DNA of 64,000 bases from Steroidobacteraceae bacterium (GTDB lineage Bacteria > Pseudomonadota > Gammaproteobacteria > Steroidobacterales > Steroidobacteraceae): NCBI GenBank assembly GCA_025458865.1, contig JALORP010000006.1, forward strand, positions 1 to 64,000, in the 5' to 3' direction. The stretch's first letter is position 1. The number at the start of each line of letters is the position of its first letter. Made by a program: the position numbers and the translations under genes. Positions 1-7,507 of the stretch are shown here, piece by piece. The notes under the pieces are model-generated. The model was given only the letters and a program-made list of their open reading frames with translations. It was not told the DNA's origin and made no database searches.

Positions 1-58
1 TGTCGCTCAGGCCCTTCAGCCAGGAGTCGAACTCGGGCAGCGTCTTTATGAAGTACAC
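1..58 (-). CDS. HigB/RelE-like toxin, N-terminal fragment (runs off window)
   Basis: Reading leftward from a GTG at 58, the frame encodes VYFIKTLPEFDSWLKGLSD before the window ends. That pattern (short beta strand, then an x-EFDxWLxGL helix) is typical of the N-terminus of RelE-superfamily addiction-module killer proteins (HigB/COG3657 type), which are ribosome-dependent mRNA interferases usually encoded just before an HTH antitoxin. A TAA stop lies in frame upstream, so the start cannot be far away. No Shine-Dalgarno is visible and a sigma-70-like promoter ends only a few bases before the GTG, so a leaderless start is possible. Only 19 residues are visible and the antitoxin lies outside, so the assignment is tentative. 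Confidence 0.5.
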   Translation of the reverse strand, partial: MYFIKTLPEFDSWLKGLSD

Positions 59-64
59 GCGACA

Positions 65-93
65 ATCGTAATCGTTCGATTACATCTTGGCAA
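65..93 (-). promoter_or_regulatory. Promoter and palindromic operator of the toxin gene
   Basis: On the minus strand a TTGCCA -35 (88-93) and a TACGAT -10 (65-70) are separated by 17 bases. Between them and overlapping the -10 lies a 7-bp inverted repeat, GTAATCG-TT-CGATTAC (68-83). This layout fits autorepression by a toxin-antitoxin complex, as in higBA-type loci. The elements are seen directly; their function is inferred. Confidence 0.5.
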
Positions 94-110
94 GATCGCC
101 ATGAACGACG

Positions 111-130
111 AAGGGCCCCGCAGGGCCCTT
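111..130 (-). terminator. Hairpin downstream of tRNA-Gly
   Basis: Perfect 8-bp inverted repeat AAGGGCCC / GGGCCCTT with a 4-base CGCA loop, 18 bases beyond the encoded CCA end of the tRNA. There is no long U tract, but it is a plausible intrinsic terminator for the tRNA transcript and separates it from the toxin promoter. Confidence 0.55.
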
Positions 131-148
131 CTAACTGTCTGAATCATC

Positions 149-222
149 TGGAGCGGGTGATGGGAATCGAACCCACGTTAGCAGCTTGGGAAGCTGCAGT
201 TCTACCATTGAACTACACCCGC
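149..222 (-). tRNA. tRNA-Gly (anticodon CCC)
   Basis: The minus strand folds as a full cloverleaf. The acceptor arms GCGGGTG and CACCCGC pair, the anticodon stem is GCAGC/GCTGC around loop TTCCCAA (anticodon CCC, reading GGG), the T-loop is GGTTCGATTCCC, and a CCA end is encoded at 149-151. Length is 74 nt with CCA. It appears as a single transcription unit with its own promoter and hairpin terminator. Confidence 0.95.
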
Positions 223-233
223 TTCGAGCTGCG

Positions 234-262
234 ATTCTAGGCAGGATCCCGGCCGCCCGCAA
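234..262 (-). promoter_or_regulatory. Sigma-70-like promoter of tRNA-Gly
   Basis: Minus-strand TTGCGG (257-262), a 17-base spacer and TAGAAT (234-239), placing the start about 6 bases before the tRNA 5' end at 222. Spacing and position are right for a strong stable-RNA promoter. Confidence 0.6.
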
Positions 263-338
263 ATCGGTGGCGCCGCATCCGGCCGTTTCGCGGACGCGCC
301 GCGCGGCGGCTCCTCGCGGGTGGCAACGCCGGCGACGC

Positions 339-3300
339 TCAGCCGGCGACGCGGGCCGGCGCGAAGCGCTCGCGCCACTTCAGCAGCTCGACCAGCAGGG
401 CGGGCAGCGCGGTGAGGGAGATGACCGTCGAGCAGACGAGGCCGGAAAGCACCACTACGCCGAGCCCGCGATACAGCTCGGTGCCCGCGCCCGGGATCAG
501 CACCAGCGGCGCAAGGCCGAAGGCCGTCGTCAGCGTCGTCATGAGGATGGGCCGCAGCCTCGACGCCACCGCCTGCCGCACGGCCTCGACGGCCGTCACC
601 GCGCCGTCGCGCAGCAGTTCCCGGGTACGGTCCACCACGAGGATCGGGTTGTTGACGACAGTGCCGAGCAGGATCAGGAAGCCGAGCATGGTGATCATGT
701 CGAACGGCAGGCGGATGCCGACGCCATTCATCAGCGCCAACCCGAGGATTCCTCCGGCGAGGCCAAGCGGGACGGTGACGAGGATCAGGAGCGGCCAGCC
801 CCAGTGCCTGAACACCGCCACCAGCAGCAGGTAGCTGAGCGCGGTCGCGAGCAGGAAGTTGGCCCCGAGCGAGCGGCGCGTCTCGTCGAGCTGGTCGGCG
901 GCGCCCGACACCTCGAGCGTCATGCCCGGCGTGACCAGCCTCTCGGCGGACAGCCGCGGCAGGAGTTGTGACTCGACGACGCCCACCGCCGTCTCGAGCG
1001 CCACGTCGGGCGGCGGAACGATGCTGACGGTCACGGTACGACGCCCGTCCACCCGCCGGATCGCATCGGTGTCCACGGTGTCGTCGAGCCGCGCCAGCGA
1101 CTCGAGCGGCAGCACCGCCCCGTTCGGCGCAGCGACCGGCAGCCGGCGAAGCGCGTCGATGTCCTGCGAGGAGCCTGCCTCGCTGTAGAGCCTGATGTCG
1201 ATCTTCTCGTCGCCGAGCACGAACTCGTCCACGAAGGCGCCATCCGACAGCGCGGCCACCGCGAACCCGAAACCCTGGGCGTTGAAGCCGAGCTCCGCGA
1301 GCCGCTCCCAGTCCGGCCGGATCTCGAGCAGAGGCTGGTCGAGCGACAGAGACGACGGGTCTGAATTCACCTGAGGGCGCTCGAAAATCTCCTCGGCGGC
1401 GCGGAACGCACCGTCGGCCGCGGCGTACAGCTCGGCGAGGTCCTGGCCGGCGATGTCGATGTTGACGCTGCGCGTGCCGCCGTCGTTGCTCGAGATGATC
1501 GAGCCGCGCGAGGCGAAGGCTCGCATGCCGGGCTCCTCGCGGAAGCGCTCGTTGAAAGCGTCCATCAGCGCATCCACGTCGCGCGGGCGAACCGGCTCGG
1601 CGACGACGAACAGGCTGCGCGCGCTGACGTTGAGGTTGACCGTCGCGAGCGGCGGGAAGCGGCTCTCGCCGCGGTCGAAGCTTGCCGGGTCGGCGTCCAC
1701 CAGTTCGGCCAGCTCGGCGTTGATCGGCGTGGCGATGCGGTGCATCTCGGCGATGTTGTAGCCCGGCGGCGCGATCATGCGTGCGAAGACCTTCGGCTCC
1801 TCGCCCTCCGGCAGGTACTCGGCCGGCGGCACCAGCGCAGCGACCAGCGCCAGCAACGCGACCGGCAGGCCGAACGCCGCGACCCGCCGCAATGCGCGGG
1901 AGGCGAGCAGCCGGTCGACCTGCGCGAGCAGCCACAGGTGCAGGCGGCTGTCGCGGCGCTCGGCCGCCTTCCCGGAAAAACCAAGCCGCGCGATCGTCGC
2001 CGGGACGACCGAGATCGCCACCGCCATCGAGGCAATGATCGCAGCGGAGATCGCGATCGCGATATCGGAGAAGAGCTGGCCCGCCTCCTGCTCCACGAAC
2101 AGGATCGGTGCGAAGACGATCACGGTGGTGAGCGTGGAGGCCAGCACCGCCGGCCAGACTTCCCGCACCCCGGCGACCGTGGCCTGCAGCCGCGCCATTC
2201 CCGTGCGGCGCAGCCGCTCGATGTTCTCCAGCACGACGATGGTGTTGTCCACCGTCATGCCGATCGCGAAGGCGATTCCGGCAAGCGAGATCACGTTGAT
2301 CGTGCGCCCGAATACCAGCAGACCGACGAAGGCCGCCAGCGTGCTGAGCGGGATGCCCAGCACGCCGACGAGTGTCGCCGGGCCGGAGCGCAGGAACAGG
2401 TACATGACGAAGGTGGCCAGCGCCGCGCCCAGCGCGAGGTTGCGGAAGACGTTTCCGACCGATTCCTCGACGTACCTGACGTCGTCGCTGACGAGACGCA
2501 GCTCGAGGCCGCTGCGGTCGAGCAGGTTGCGGTTCAGGTCCTCGACCACCGACCCCATCGCGCGCTTGATCGCGATGACGTTCGAGCCCGCCTCGCGCCG
2601 CACGGAGAGATTCAGGGTGCGCTGGCCGGCGGTAAAGGCGATGGAGCGCAGCTCGGCGTGGCCGAGGTTGACGGTGGCGACGTCGGCCAGGCGCGTGATC
2701 GAGTCGCCGCGCCGGCTGAGGATCAGGTTCTCGACGTCCTCCACGGTCTCGAAGCGGCCGAGCGTGCGCACGAGGTAGCGGCGCTTGCCGCTGTCGATGT
2801 CGCCGCCGGAGGCGTCGCGGTTGCGCGCCCGCACCGCTTCGCGCAGCTCGAGCAGCGTGATGCCGCGCTCCGCGAGCCGGGCCGCGTCCACCTCGATGCG
2901 CACCTCGCGCGGCGCGCCGCCGCCGACGTCCACGCGCGACACGCCCGGCACCCGCTCCATGCGCGGGCGGATGTAGTCCTCCGCGAAGTCCTGCATCCGG
3001 TTGAGGTCGAGGCCGAGCGGATTGCCGTCGCGCGCAATCAGCCGGTAGAACATGAACGGATTCTCGGAGAACGAGCTGGTGGACAGCCGCGGCTCGTCGG
3101 TGTTCTCCGGGTAGGCGGGCACCTGGCTCAGGGCGTTGTTGACGCGGATCAACGCGTCGTTGATGTCCACGCCGAAGGGGAACTCGAGCCGGATCGTGGC
3201 GCGGCCGGTCTCGGCCGAGGACACCATGCGCCGCAGGTTGGGCACGGTCCGCAGGAAGCGCTCCTGCTCGATCAGGATCTCCTTCTCGATGTCCTGCGGC

Positions 3301-3458
3301 GTCGCGCCAGGCCAGTCCGTGTCTACGGTGACGGTACGAATCTCGAGGTCCGGGATCATCTGCACCGGCATGCGCAACGCGGCCGCGACGGCCAGCACGC
3401 AGAAGACGAGGACGGCGACGGCCAGCAGCGTGCCGTGGCGGATGATCCCATCGAACAT
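339..3458 (-). CDS. RND-family efflux transporter permease
   Basis: A 1039-residue inner-membrane proton antiporter of the AcrB/HAE1 superfamily, the pump of a tripartite efflux system. It shows TM1 at the N-terminus, the porter region after it (VPGVSRVDVGGG near residue 185), TM clusters around residues 335-500 and 850-1020, and the usual internal duplication. The TM4 motif reads GMTVDNTIVVLENIER, so the canonical Asp-Asp proton relay is Asp-Asn. The TM10 position normally held by Lys reads GTVVNNP. It therefore belongs to a subfamily with a changed relay. It follows its membrane-fusion gene by 2 bases (TGAGCATG), so the two are co-transcribed. No outer-membrane channel gene is adjacent. The substrate is unknown. 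Confidence 0.9.
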   Translation of the reverse strand: MFDGIIRHGTLLAVAVLVFCVLAVAAALRMPVQMIPDLEIRTVTVDTDWPGATPQDIEKEILIEQERFLRTVPNLRRMVSSAETGRATIRLEFPFGVDINDALIRVNNALSQVPAYPENTDEPRLSTSSFSENPFMFYRLIARDGNPLGLDLNRMQDFAEDYIRPRMERVPGVSRVDVGGGAPREVRIEVDAARLAERGITLLELREAVRARNRDASGGDIDSGKRRYLVRTLGRFETVEDVENLILSRRGDSITRLADVATVNLGHAELRSIAFTAGQRTLNLSVRREAGSNVIAIKRAMGSVVEDLNRNLLDRSGLELRLVSDDVRYVEESVGNVFRNLALGAALATFVMYLFLRSGPATLVGVLGIPLSTLAAFVGLLVFGRTINVISLAGIAFAIGMTVDNTIVVLENIERLRRTGMARLQATVAGVREVWPAVLASTLTTVIVFAPILFVEQEAGQLFSDIAIAISAAIIASMAVAISVVPATIARLGFSGKAAERRDSRLHLWLLAQVDRLLASRALRRVAAFGLPVALLALVAALVPPAEYLPEGEEPKVFARMIAPPGYNIAEMHRIATPINAELAELVDADPASFDRGESRFPPLATVNLNVSARSLFVVAEPVRPRDVDALMDAFNERFREEPGMRAFASRGSIISSNDGGTRSVNIDIAGQDLAELYAAADGAFRAAEEIFERPQVNSDPSSLSLDQPLLEIRPDWERLAELGFNAQGFGFAVAALSDGAFVDEFVLGDEKIDIRLYSEAGSSQDIDALRRLPVAAPNGAVLPLESLARLDDTVDTDAIRRVDGRRTVTVSIVPPPDVALETAVGVVESQLLPRLSAERLVTPGMTLEVSGAADQLDETRRSLGANFLLATALSYLLLVAVFRHWGWPLLILVTVPLGLAGGILGLALMNGVGIRLPFDMITMLGFLILLGTVVNNPILVVDRTRELLRDGAVTAVEAVRQAVASRLRPILMTTLTTAFGLAPLVLIPGAGTELYRGLGVVVLSGLVCSTVISLTALPALLVELLKWRERFAPARVAG

Positions 3459-3460
3459 GC

Positions 3461-4534
3461 TCAGGCCCCGCCGGCGATGCGGACCGGCTGGCCGTTGCGC
3501 AGCCGCTCGTTGCCGCGGATCACCACCCGGTCACCCGGTGCGAGGCCCTCGAGCACCTCCACCTGGGCGCCGCCGCGGCCGAGGCGCACGCGGCGCTCCT
3601 CGGCGATGGTGCGCCCCTCGGACACGCGCAGGACGAACACGCTGTGCGTGCCGTCGGGGTATCGCAGCAGCGCGTCGCGCGGCACGGCCAGCGCCTGCTG
3701 CGCGCCCGCCAGGCCGATCACCGCGGCCGCGGAGGTGCCTGGCAGCAGCCTGCCGGCCGCGCCCTCGATGAGGATCCGCACGAGGAAGGTTCGCGCGGTG
3801 GGATCACTGACGGGCACCTTCGCGACGATCCGGCCCGTGAGCGGCTCCGGGCCGCTGGCGTCGGCAATGACCTGTACCGGCGAGTCCTCGCGGATGTCGT
3901 TGAAGCGCTCCTGTGGGGCCTGCACGTCGAGACGGATCCGGTCCGTTGCAACCAGCTCCAGCACCGGCGTGCCGCGGGCGACCCACTCGCCGACGTCGGT
4001 CAGCCGTCGCGCGACCACGCCTGCGAACGGCGCCGGCACCACGTGGCGGCGGACGAGCTCGGCCTGTTCGCGCTCGGCCGCCTTGCTGGCCGCGAGCGCG
4101 GCGGCGGCCAGCGTAGCCTCCGCTTCGCGGCGCTCGAGTTCCGTTCGGGGCAGGTGCCGCTCTGCGACCAGGCGGCGCGCCTCCTCCGCGAGCCGCTGCG
4201 CCTCGGCCGAGCGCGCCTCCGCCTCCGCCGTGCCGGCCTGCGCGCGCTGAAGCGCGAGCCGCGCCACCGCGGCATCGAGTTCCAGCAAGGGCGCGCCGGC
4301 CTTGACGCGGTCGCCCGCATCCACCTGCACCCGGGCCACGAGCCCATCCACCCGTGGCGACAACCGGGCGCTGCGCTCGGCGGTCAGCGTGCCGGTCAGC
4401 CGAACCTGCTCGCTGACCTCGACCTGCTTTGGGGTCACCACGGTCACGGGGACCGCATCCTGGGCCAGCGCAGGAACGGCCAGTGCGGCAGCGACGACCG
4501 CACCCGCAGCGATGCGGCTCAAGCGTCGGGACAT
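3461..4534 (-). CDS. RND efflux periplasmic adaptor (membrane fusion protein)
   Basis: A 357-residue HlyD/AcrA-family adaptor that links the downstream RND pump to an outer-membrane channel. It has an N-terminal Sec signal ending VPALA-Q near residue 25, a lipoyl/biotinyl half-motif (GLVARVQVDAGDRVKAGAPL) near residue 68, an Ala/Glu/Arg-rich coiled-coil hairpin around 90-150, the second lipoyl half (PAPFAGVVARR) near 160, then beta-barrel and membrane-proximal domains. The start ATG at 4534 has GAGGAG about 9 bases upstream. It is the first gene of a two-gene operon. Confidence 0.9.
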   Translation of the reverse strand: MSRRLSRIAAGAVVAAALAVPALAQDAVPVTVVTPKQVEVSEQVRLTGTLTAERSARLSPRVDGLVARVQVDAGDRVKAGAPLLELDAAVARLALQRAQAGTAEAEARSAEAQRLAEEARRLVAERHLPRTELERREAEATLAAAALAASKAAEREQAELVRRHVVPAPFAGVVARRLTDVGEWVARGTPVLELVATDRIRLDVQAPQERFNDIREDSPVQVIADASGPEPLTGRIVAKVPVSDPTARTFLVRILIEGAAGRLLPGTSAAAVIGLAGAQQALAVPRDALLRYPDGTHSVFVLRVSEGRTIAEERRVRLGRGGAQVEVLEGLAPGDRVVIRGNERLRNGQPVRIAGGA

Positions 4535-4677
4535 GTATCTGGCTCCTCGCTCTGCCCGCCGGCCGGCGGCTGGTTCGCGGTCAAGCTTATGGTGACCGCG
4601 GACCGCGGGGGAAGTTCATGGCCGAGGCAGAAGCCGCGGGGCCGCCTCGGAGTTCGCCCGGGGACCTGCGATCGGCG

Positions 4678-5400
4678 TCACCGCAGCAGCATCGCCAGCG
4701 CGACGCCGGCGAGCGCCAGCGCGCCGAGCAGGCTGTCGAACCGGTCCAGTACGCCGCCCTGACCCGGCAGCAGCGCCGAATAGTCCTTGAGCCCCGCGCG
4801 GCGCTTGACCCATGAGGCGGAGAGGTCGCCGGCGAGGCCGGACAGGCCGATGGCCGCGCCCAGCGCCGCGGCCGCCAGCACGGGCAACGGGATCAGGGCA
4901 CGCGCCAGCACGGCGACCGCAGCCGCGGCGACGAGCCCGCCCAACAGTCCCTCGACCGTCTTGCCCGGGCTCAGGACCGGCGCGAGCTTCTGCCTTCCGA
5001 GCCACTGCCCCACGACCTGGCTGAAGCCATCGCAGGCCGCGGTGACAATGAAGAGGAATGCGAAGACCGCGGGGCTCAGGAGCGAGGTGGCCCAAAGGCC
5101 AAGAGCGGCGGCCGCGAGGTACACGCCCCAGACGCGCGTCGGCCGCGGCGCGGCCATGCGCCGCCACGCGCCGGCAAGCTCCCAGGCGCCGACGCCGAGG
5201 ATCACGAGCAACAGCGCCACGACCCACGCACGGCCAAGCGCCGCGGCGCCGAGCACCGCGTGCACGATGAAGCCGAACACGACGAGCTTGAGCCACCGCG
5301 CTCGCGCGACATCGGCCGCCACCCGGCGATTCGCGAGCATCATGACGATCGCGCCGAGCGCGAAGCCCGGCAGCGTCACCTGGATGATCGAGCCGATCAT
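4678..5400 (-). CDS. CdsA-like phosphatidate cytidylyltransferase (YnbB-like)
   Basis: A 240-residue polytopic membrane protein of the CDP-diglyceride synthase family, which makes CDP-diacylglycerol from CTP and phosphatidic acid. The C-terminal signature is present as SWVKRRAGLKDYSALLPGQGG followed by DRFDS (residues about 196-224). The usual His in PxHGG is Gln here, and the protein is shorter than housekeeping CdsA (about 285 residues), both fitting the COG4589/YnbB branch. The ATG overlaps the stop of the lipid kinase gene (ATGA). It is the third gene of the phospholipid operon. Activity despite the His-to-Gln change is inferred, not shown. Confidence 0.8.
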   Translation of the reverse strand: MIGSIIQVTLPGFALGAIVMMLANRRVAADVARARWLKLVVFGFIVHAVLGAAALGRAWVVALLLVILGVGAWELAGAWRRMAAPRPTRVWGVYLAAAALGLWATSLLSPAVFAFLFIVTAACDGFSQVVGQWLGRQKLAPVLSPGKTVEGLLGGLVAAAAVAVLARALIPLPVLAAAALGAAIGLSGLAGDLSASWVKRRAGLKDYSALLPGQGGVLDRFDSLLGALALAGVALAMLLR

Positions 5401-6266
5401 CCCGAACCCGCCACGCAGCGAGCCGCGCCGGCCCTGCACTCCACGTTCACGCGGACGACGCCAGGCAGCAGCTCGCCGTCGGCCATGACGGTCGTGGGTT
5501 CGCCGAATGCCAGCCCCACGCCGGCCACCTGCCGCGTGGCCAGTGGCCCGAAACGGCGACTTCCGGCGAGCACCGACAGGTTGTGCAGCAGCTGGCGCGG
5601 CCAGCCGCCCTCGAGCTCCATCACGTCGAGCAGGCCGTCGCGCACGCTCGCATCCGGGAGCCCGCGGAAATTCGACAGATACATCGTGTTGTTGACGACG
5701 ACGCCCGTCCGCCGCTGCGGCTCGCCCGAGGGCGCGAAACTCACCACGAACGATCTTGGCACCGTCAGCATGGCGGCGACCGCATAGGCGGCGCTGCCCA
5801 GCCACCCAAGCCTCGCGCGCCCCGTCGTGACGATCTCCGTGACGTAGCCCGCAGCGAGCGTGCTCGCGCACCAGCGGCGCTCCTCGCGGCCGTCGCTGAA
5901 CGTGATGCGGGCTTCGAGAAGATCGAGGGACTCGACCTGCGCGCGCCGCAACGCGTCGAGCGCCGGGCGCAGGCAGCCGACGCGGAGGTCGCGCGCGAGG
6001 CAGTTGCCGTGTCCGGCGGGGAGCACCGCCAGCACCTGCCGCCCGAGCGCCATGCCGTTGATGATCTCGCCGATCGTGCCGTCGCCGCCGACCGCGATGA
6101 GCCCGTCGAACCCGCTCGATTCGCGCGCGATGCGGGTGGCGTCGCCCGGACCGCGGGTCTCGGCCACTTGGCAGGCAAGGTCGGGCACGCGCGCGAGGGC
6201 GGCCACCGCCCGCTGTACCTGCCGCGGCCGCCCGGCGGCGGGGTTGGCGATCGCGAGCCATCTCAA
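5397..6266 (-). CDS. Diacylglycerol/sphingosine-kinase-like lipid kinase (YegS/BmrU type)
   Basis: A 289-residue cytosolic DAGK-catalytic-domain protein expected to phosphorylate diacylglycerol or a similar lipid with ATP. It has AIANPAAG at the N-terminus, the nucleotide-binding GGDGTIGEIINGMA near residue 60, PAGHGNCLARDL near 85, and a C-terminal beta-sandwich ending VNVEC. The start is a TTG at 6266 that overlaps the TGA of the upstream gene (TTGA), giving the natural first strand LRWLAIANP; longer upstream extensions are out-of-character Arg/Gly-rich sequence. It is the middle gene of the operon. Confidence 0.8.
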   Translation of the reverse strand: MRWLAIANPAAGRPRQVQRAVAALARVPDLACQVAETRGPGDATRIARESSGFDGLIAVGGDGTIGEIINGMALGRQVLAVLPAGHGNCLARDLRVGCLRPALDALRRAQVESLDLLEARITFSDGREERRWCASTLAAGYVTEIVTTGRARLGWLGSAAYAVAAMLTVPRSFVVSFAPSGEPQRRTGVVVNNTMYLSNFRGLPDASVRDGLLDVMELEGGWPRQLLHNLSVLAGSRRFGPLATRQVAGVGLAFGEPTTVMADGELLPGVVRVNVECRAGAARCVAGSG

Positions 6267-6835
6267 GCGGCACCGCCCCTGCGCTCGCGCAGCACCCACC
6301 ACAGGCCGCGCACGTCGGCGCGCCACTCGGGCAGCAGCGCCAGCAGCACCAGCTCCTCGAGGTTGCCGAGCACGCTCACGCCGACGGCGAGGTACAGCAG
6401 CCACGGCTGGAAACCGAAGACGAACAGGGTGCCGATGAAGATCCCCAGCAGGTAGCCGGCGGCCTTGGACGCATACGTGTGGAAACTGGACAGGCGGCCG
6501 TAGCGCAGCAGGGCCGCGACGTTCTCGGTGACCCAGGCGCCGATAAACACGAGTCCCAGGACAGCGTATTCCCGGACGACGTCCGGGTGGAAAACCCAGA
6601 TTCCGTAGAGCGCGGCAAAGAGCAGCAGTGTGTCTCCGATCGAGTCGAGCAGCGCGCCGAGCTTCGACTGCAGCCTGAACACGCGCGCGATCAATCCGTC
6701 GGCGATGTCGGACAGCAGCGCCAGCACCAGCAGCCAGGTGAAGGGCTGCAGCGACTCCTGCCACGCGAGCAGCGCGAGCACGGGGGCTGCCGCGATGCGG
6801 GCGGCGCTCAGCACGTTGGGCAGCTGGCGGAACAT
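6263..6835 (-). CDS. CDP-alcohol phosphatidyltransferase (PgsA/YnbA-like)
   Basis: A 190-residue integral membrane enzyme that moves a phosphatidyl group from CDP-diacylglycerol to an alcohol acceptor. The family signature D-G-x2-A-R-x8-G-x3-D-x3-D is intact in SDIADGLIARVFRLQSKLG followed by ALLDSIGD (residues about 42-70). Several hydrophobic helices follow. The acceptor (glycerol phosphate, inositol or other) cannot be told from sequence. As the first gene of a kinase/cytidylyltransferase/transferase operon it recalls E. coli ynbAB rather than housekeeping pgsA. A 13-nt palindrome (CGCGAT-T-ATCGCG, 6840-6852) lies just upstream of the ATG. Confidence 0.85.
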   Translation of the reverse strand: MFRQLPNVLSAARIAAAPVLALLAWQESLQPFTWLLVLALLSDIADGLIARVFRLQSKLGALLDSIGDTLLLFAALYGIWVFHPDVVREYAVLGLVFIGAWVTENVAALLRYGRLSSFHTYASKAAGYLLGIFIGTLFVFGFQPWLLYLAVGVSVLGNLEELVLLALLPEWRADVRGLWWVLRERRGGAA

Positions 6836-6896
6836 TTGCCGCGATTATCGCGCGCCACCTGCCGGCCGTCGCGACCCTGTAGGATCGTGTTCCAGC

Positions 6897-7502
6897 ATGG
6901 CCCGATCCGAGACACCCCAACTGCCAGACCGGGTCGCGGCTTGGTGGCTCCCAGCTGCGATCGCTGCGGCGTGCGTCGTGGTCGCGCTGACGGACAGCTG
7001 GCCGGCGCTGCGCTACGAGCGGTCGCTGCTCGGCGGCGAGCCTTGGCGCCTCCTCACCGGCCACTTCACGCACCTCGGCTGGACCCACCTCGCCCTGAAC
7101 CTCGCCGGCCTCGCCGCGGTGTGGGCCCTGCTCGGCGCCCTGCTGCGCCCGACCGCCTGGCTGGCAGTACTCCTGGGGTGCGCGCTCGGCGTGAGCTGCG
7201 GGCTCTATTTCCTCGATCCCGGTCTCGCCTGGTACGTCGGCCTGTCCGGCGTGCTGCACGGGATGTTCGTCGGCGGCGCGCTGGCCGGGCTCGGCCGGGC
7301 GCGGCTCTTCCATGCGCTGCTGCTCGTCGGCGTCGTGGCGAAGGTCGCCTACGAGCAGGTCGCCGGGGCGGACGTCGGCTCCGCCGAACTGGTCGGCGGA
7401 GCCGTCGTCGTCAACTCACACCTTTACGGAGTGCTGGCAGGCTTCGCCTGCCTGCCGATCGCGTGGCGGGGCCGGACCTCGCCGGACGCCTCCACGCCCT
7501 GA
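6897..7502 (+). CDS. rrtA: Rhombosortase (RrtA-like rhomboid intramembrane serine protease)
   Basis: A 201-residue rhomboid-family membrane protein with about six hydrophobic segments. The catalytic Ser lies in GLSG (S117) and the His in NSHLYG (H175); the conserved early His/Asn pair is in WTHLALN (H64, N68). Small size and compact rhomboid core fit rhombosortase, which cleaves C-terminal GlyGly-CTERM tails of exported proteins. The convergent neighbour ends in exactly such a tail and stops 5 bases away, which strongly supports this call. The start ATG at 6897 was preferred over the longer frame because upstream codons overlap the divergent gene. Alternative: a generic rhomboid protease. Confidence 0.8.
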   Translation: MARSETPQLPDRVAAWWLPAAIAAACVVVALTDSWPALRYERSLLGGEPWRLLTGHFTHLGWTHLALNLAGLAAVWALLGALLRPTAWLAVLLGCALGVSCGLYFLDPGLAWYVGLSGVLHGMFVGGALAGLGRARLFHALLLVGVVAKVAYEQVAGADVGSAELVGGAVVVNSHLYGVLAGFACLPIAWRGRTSPDASTP

Positions 7503-7507
7503 ACCGC

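Noticed and set aside
1740-4250. 836-codon open frame on the plus strand
   Set aside because: It runs antisense to the RND pump and adaptor genes, is a GC-rich shadow with Arg/His/Asp/Gln-rich low-complexity translation, and matches no family.
6840-6852. 13-nt palindrome CGCGAT-T-ATCGCG between the lipid operon and rrtA
   Set aside because: It may be an operator, but short CG-rich palindromes of this size are common by chance at this composition and no promoter pairs with it convincingly.
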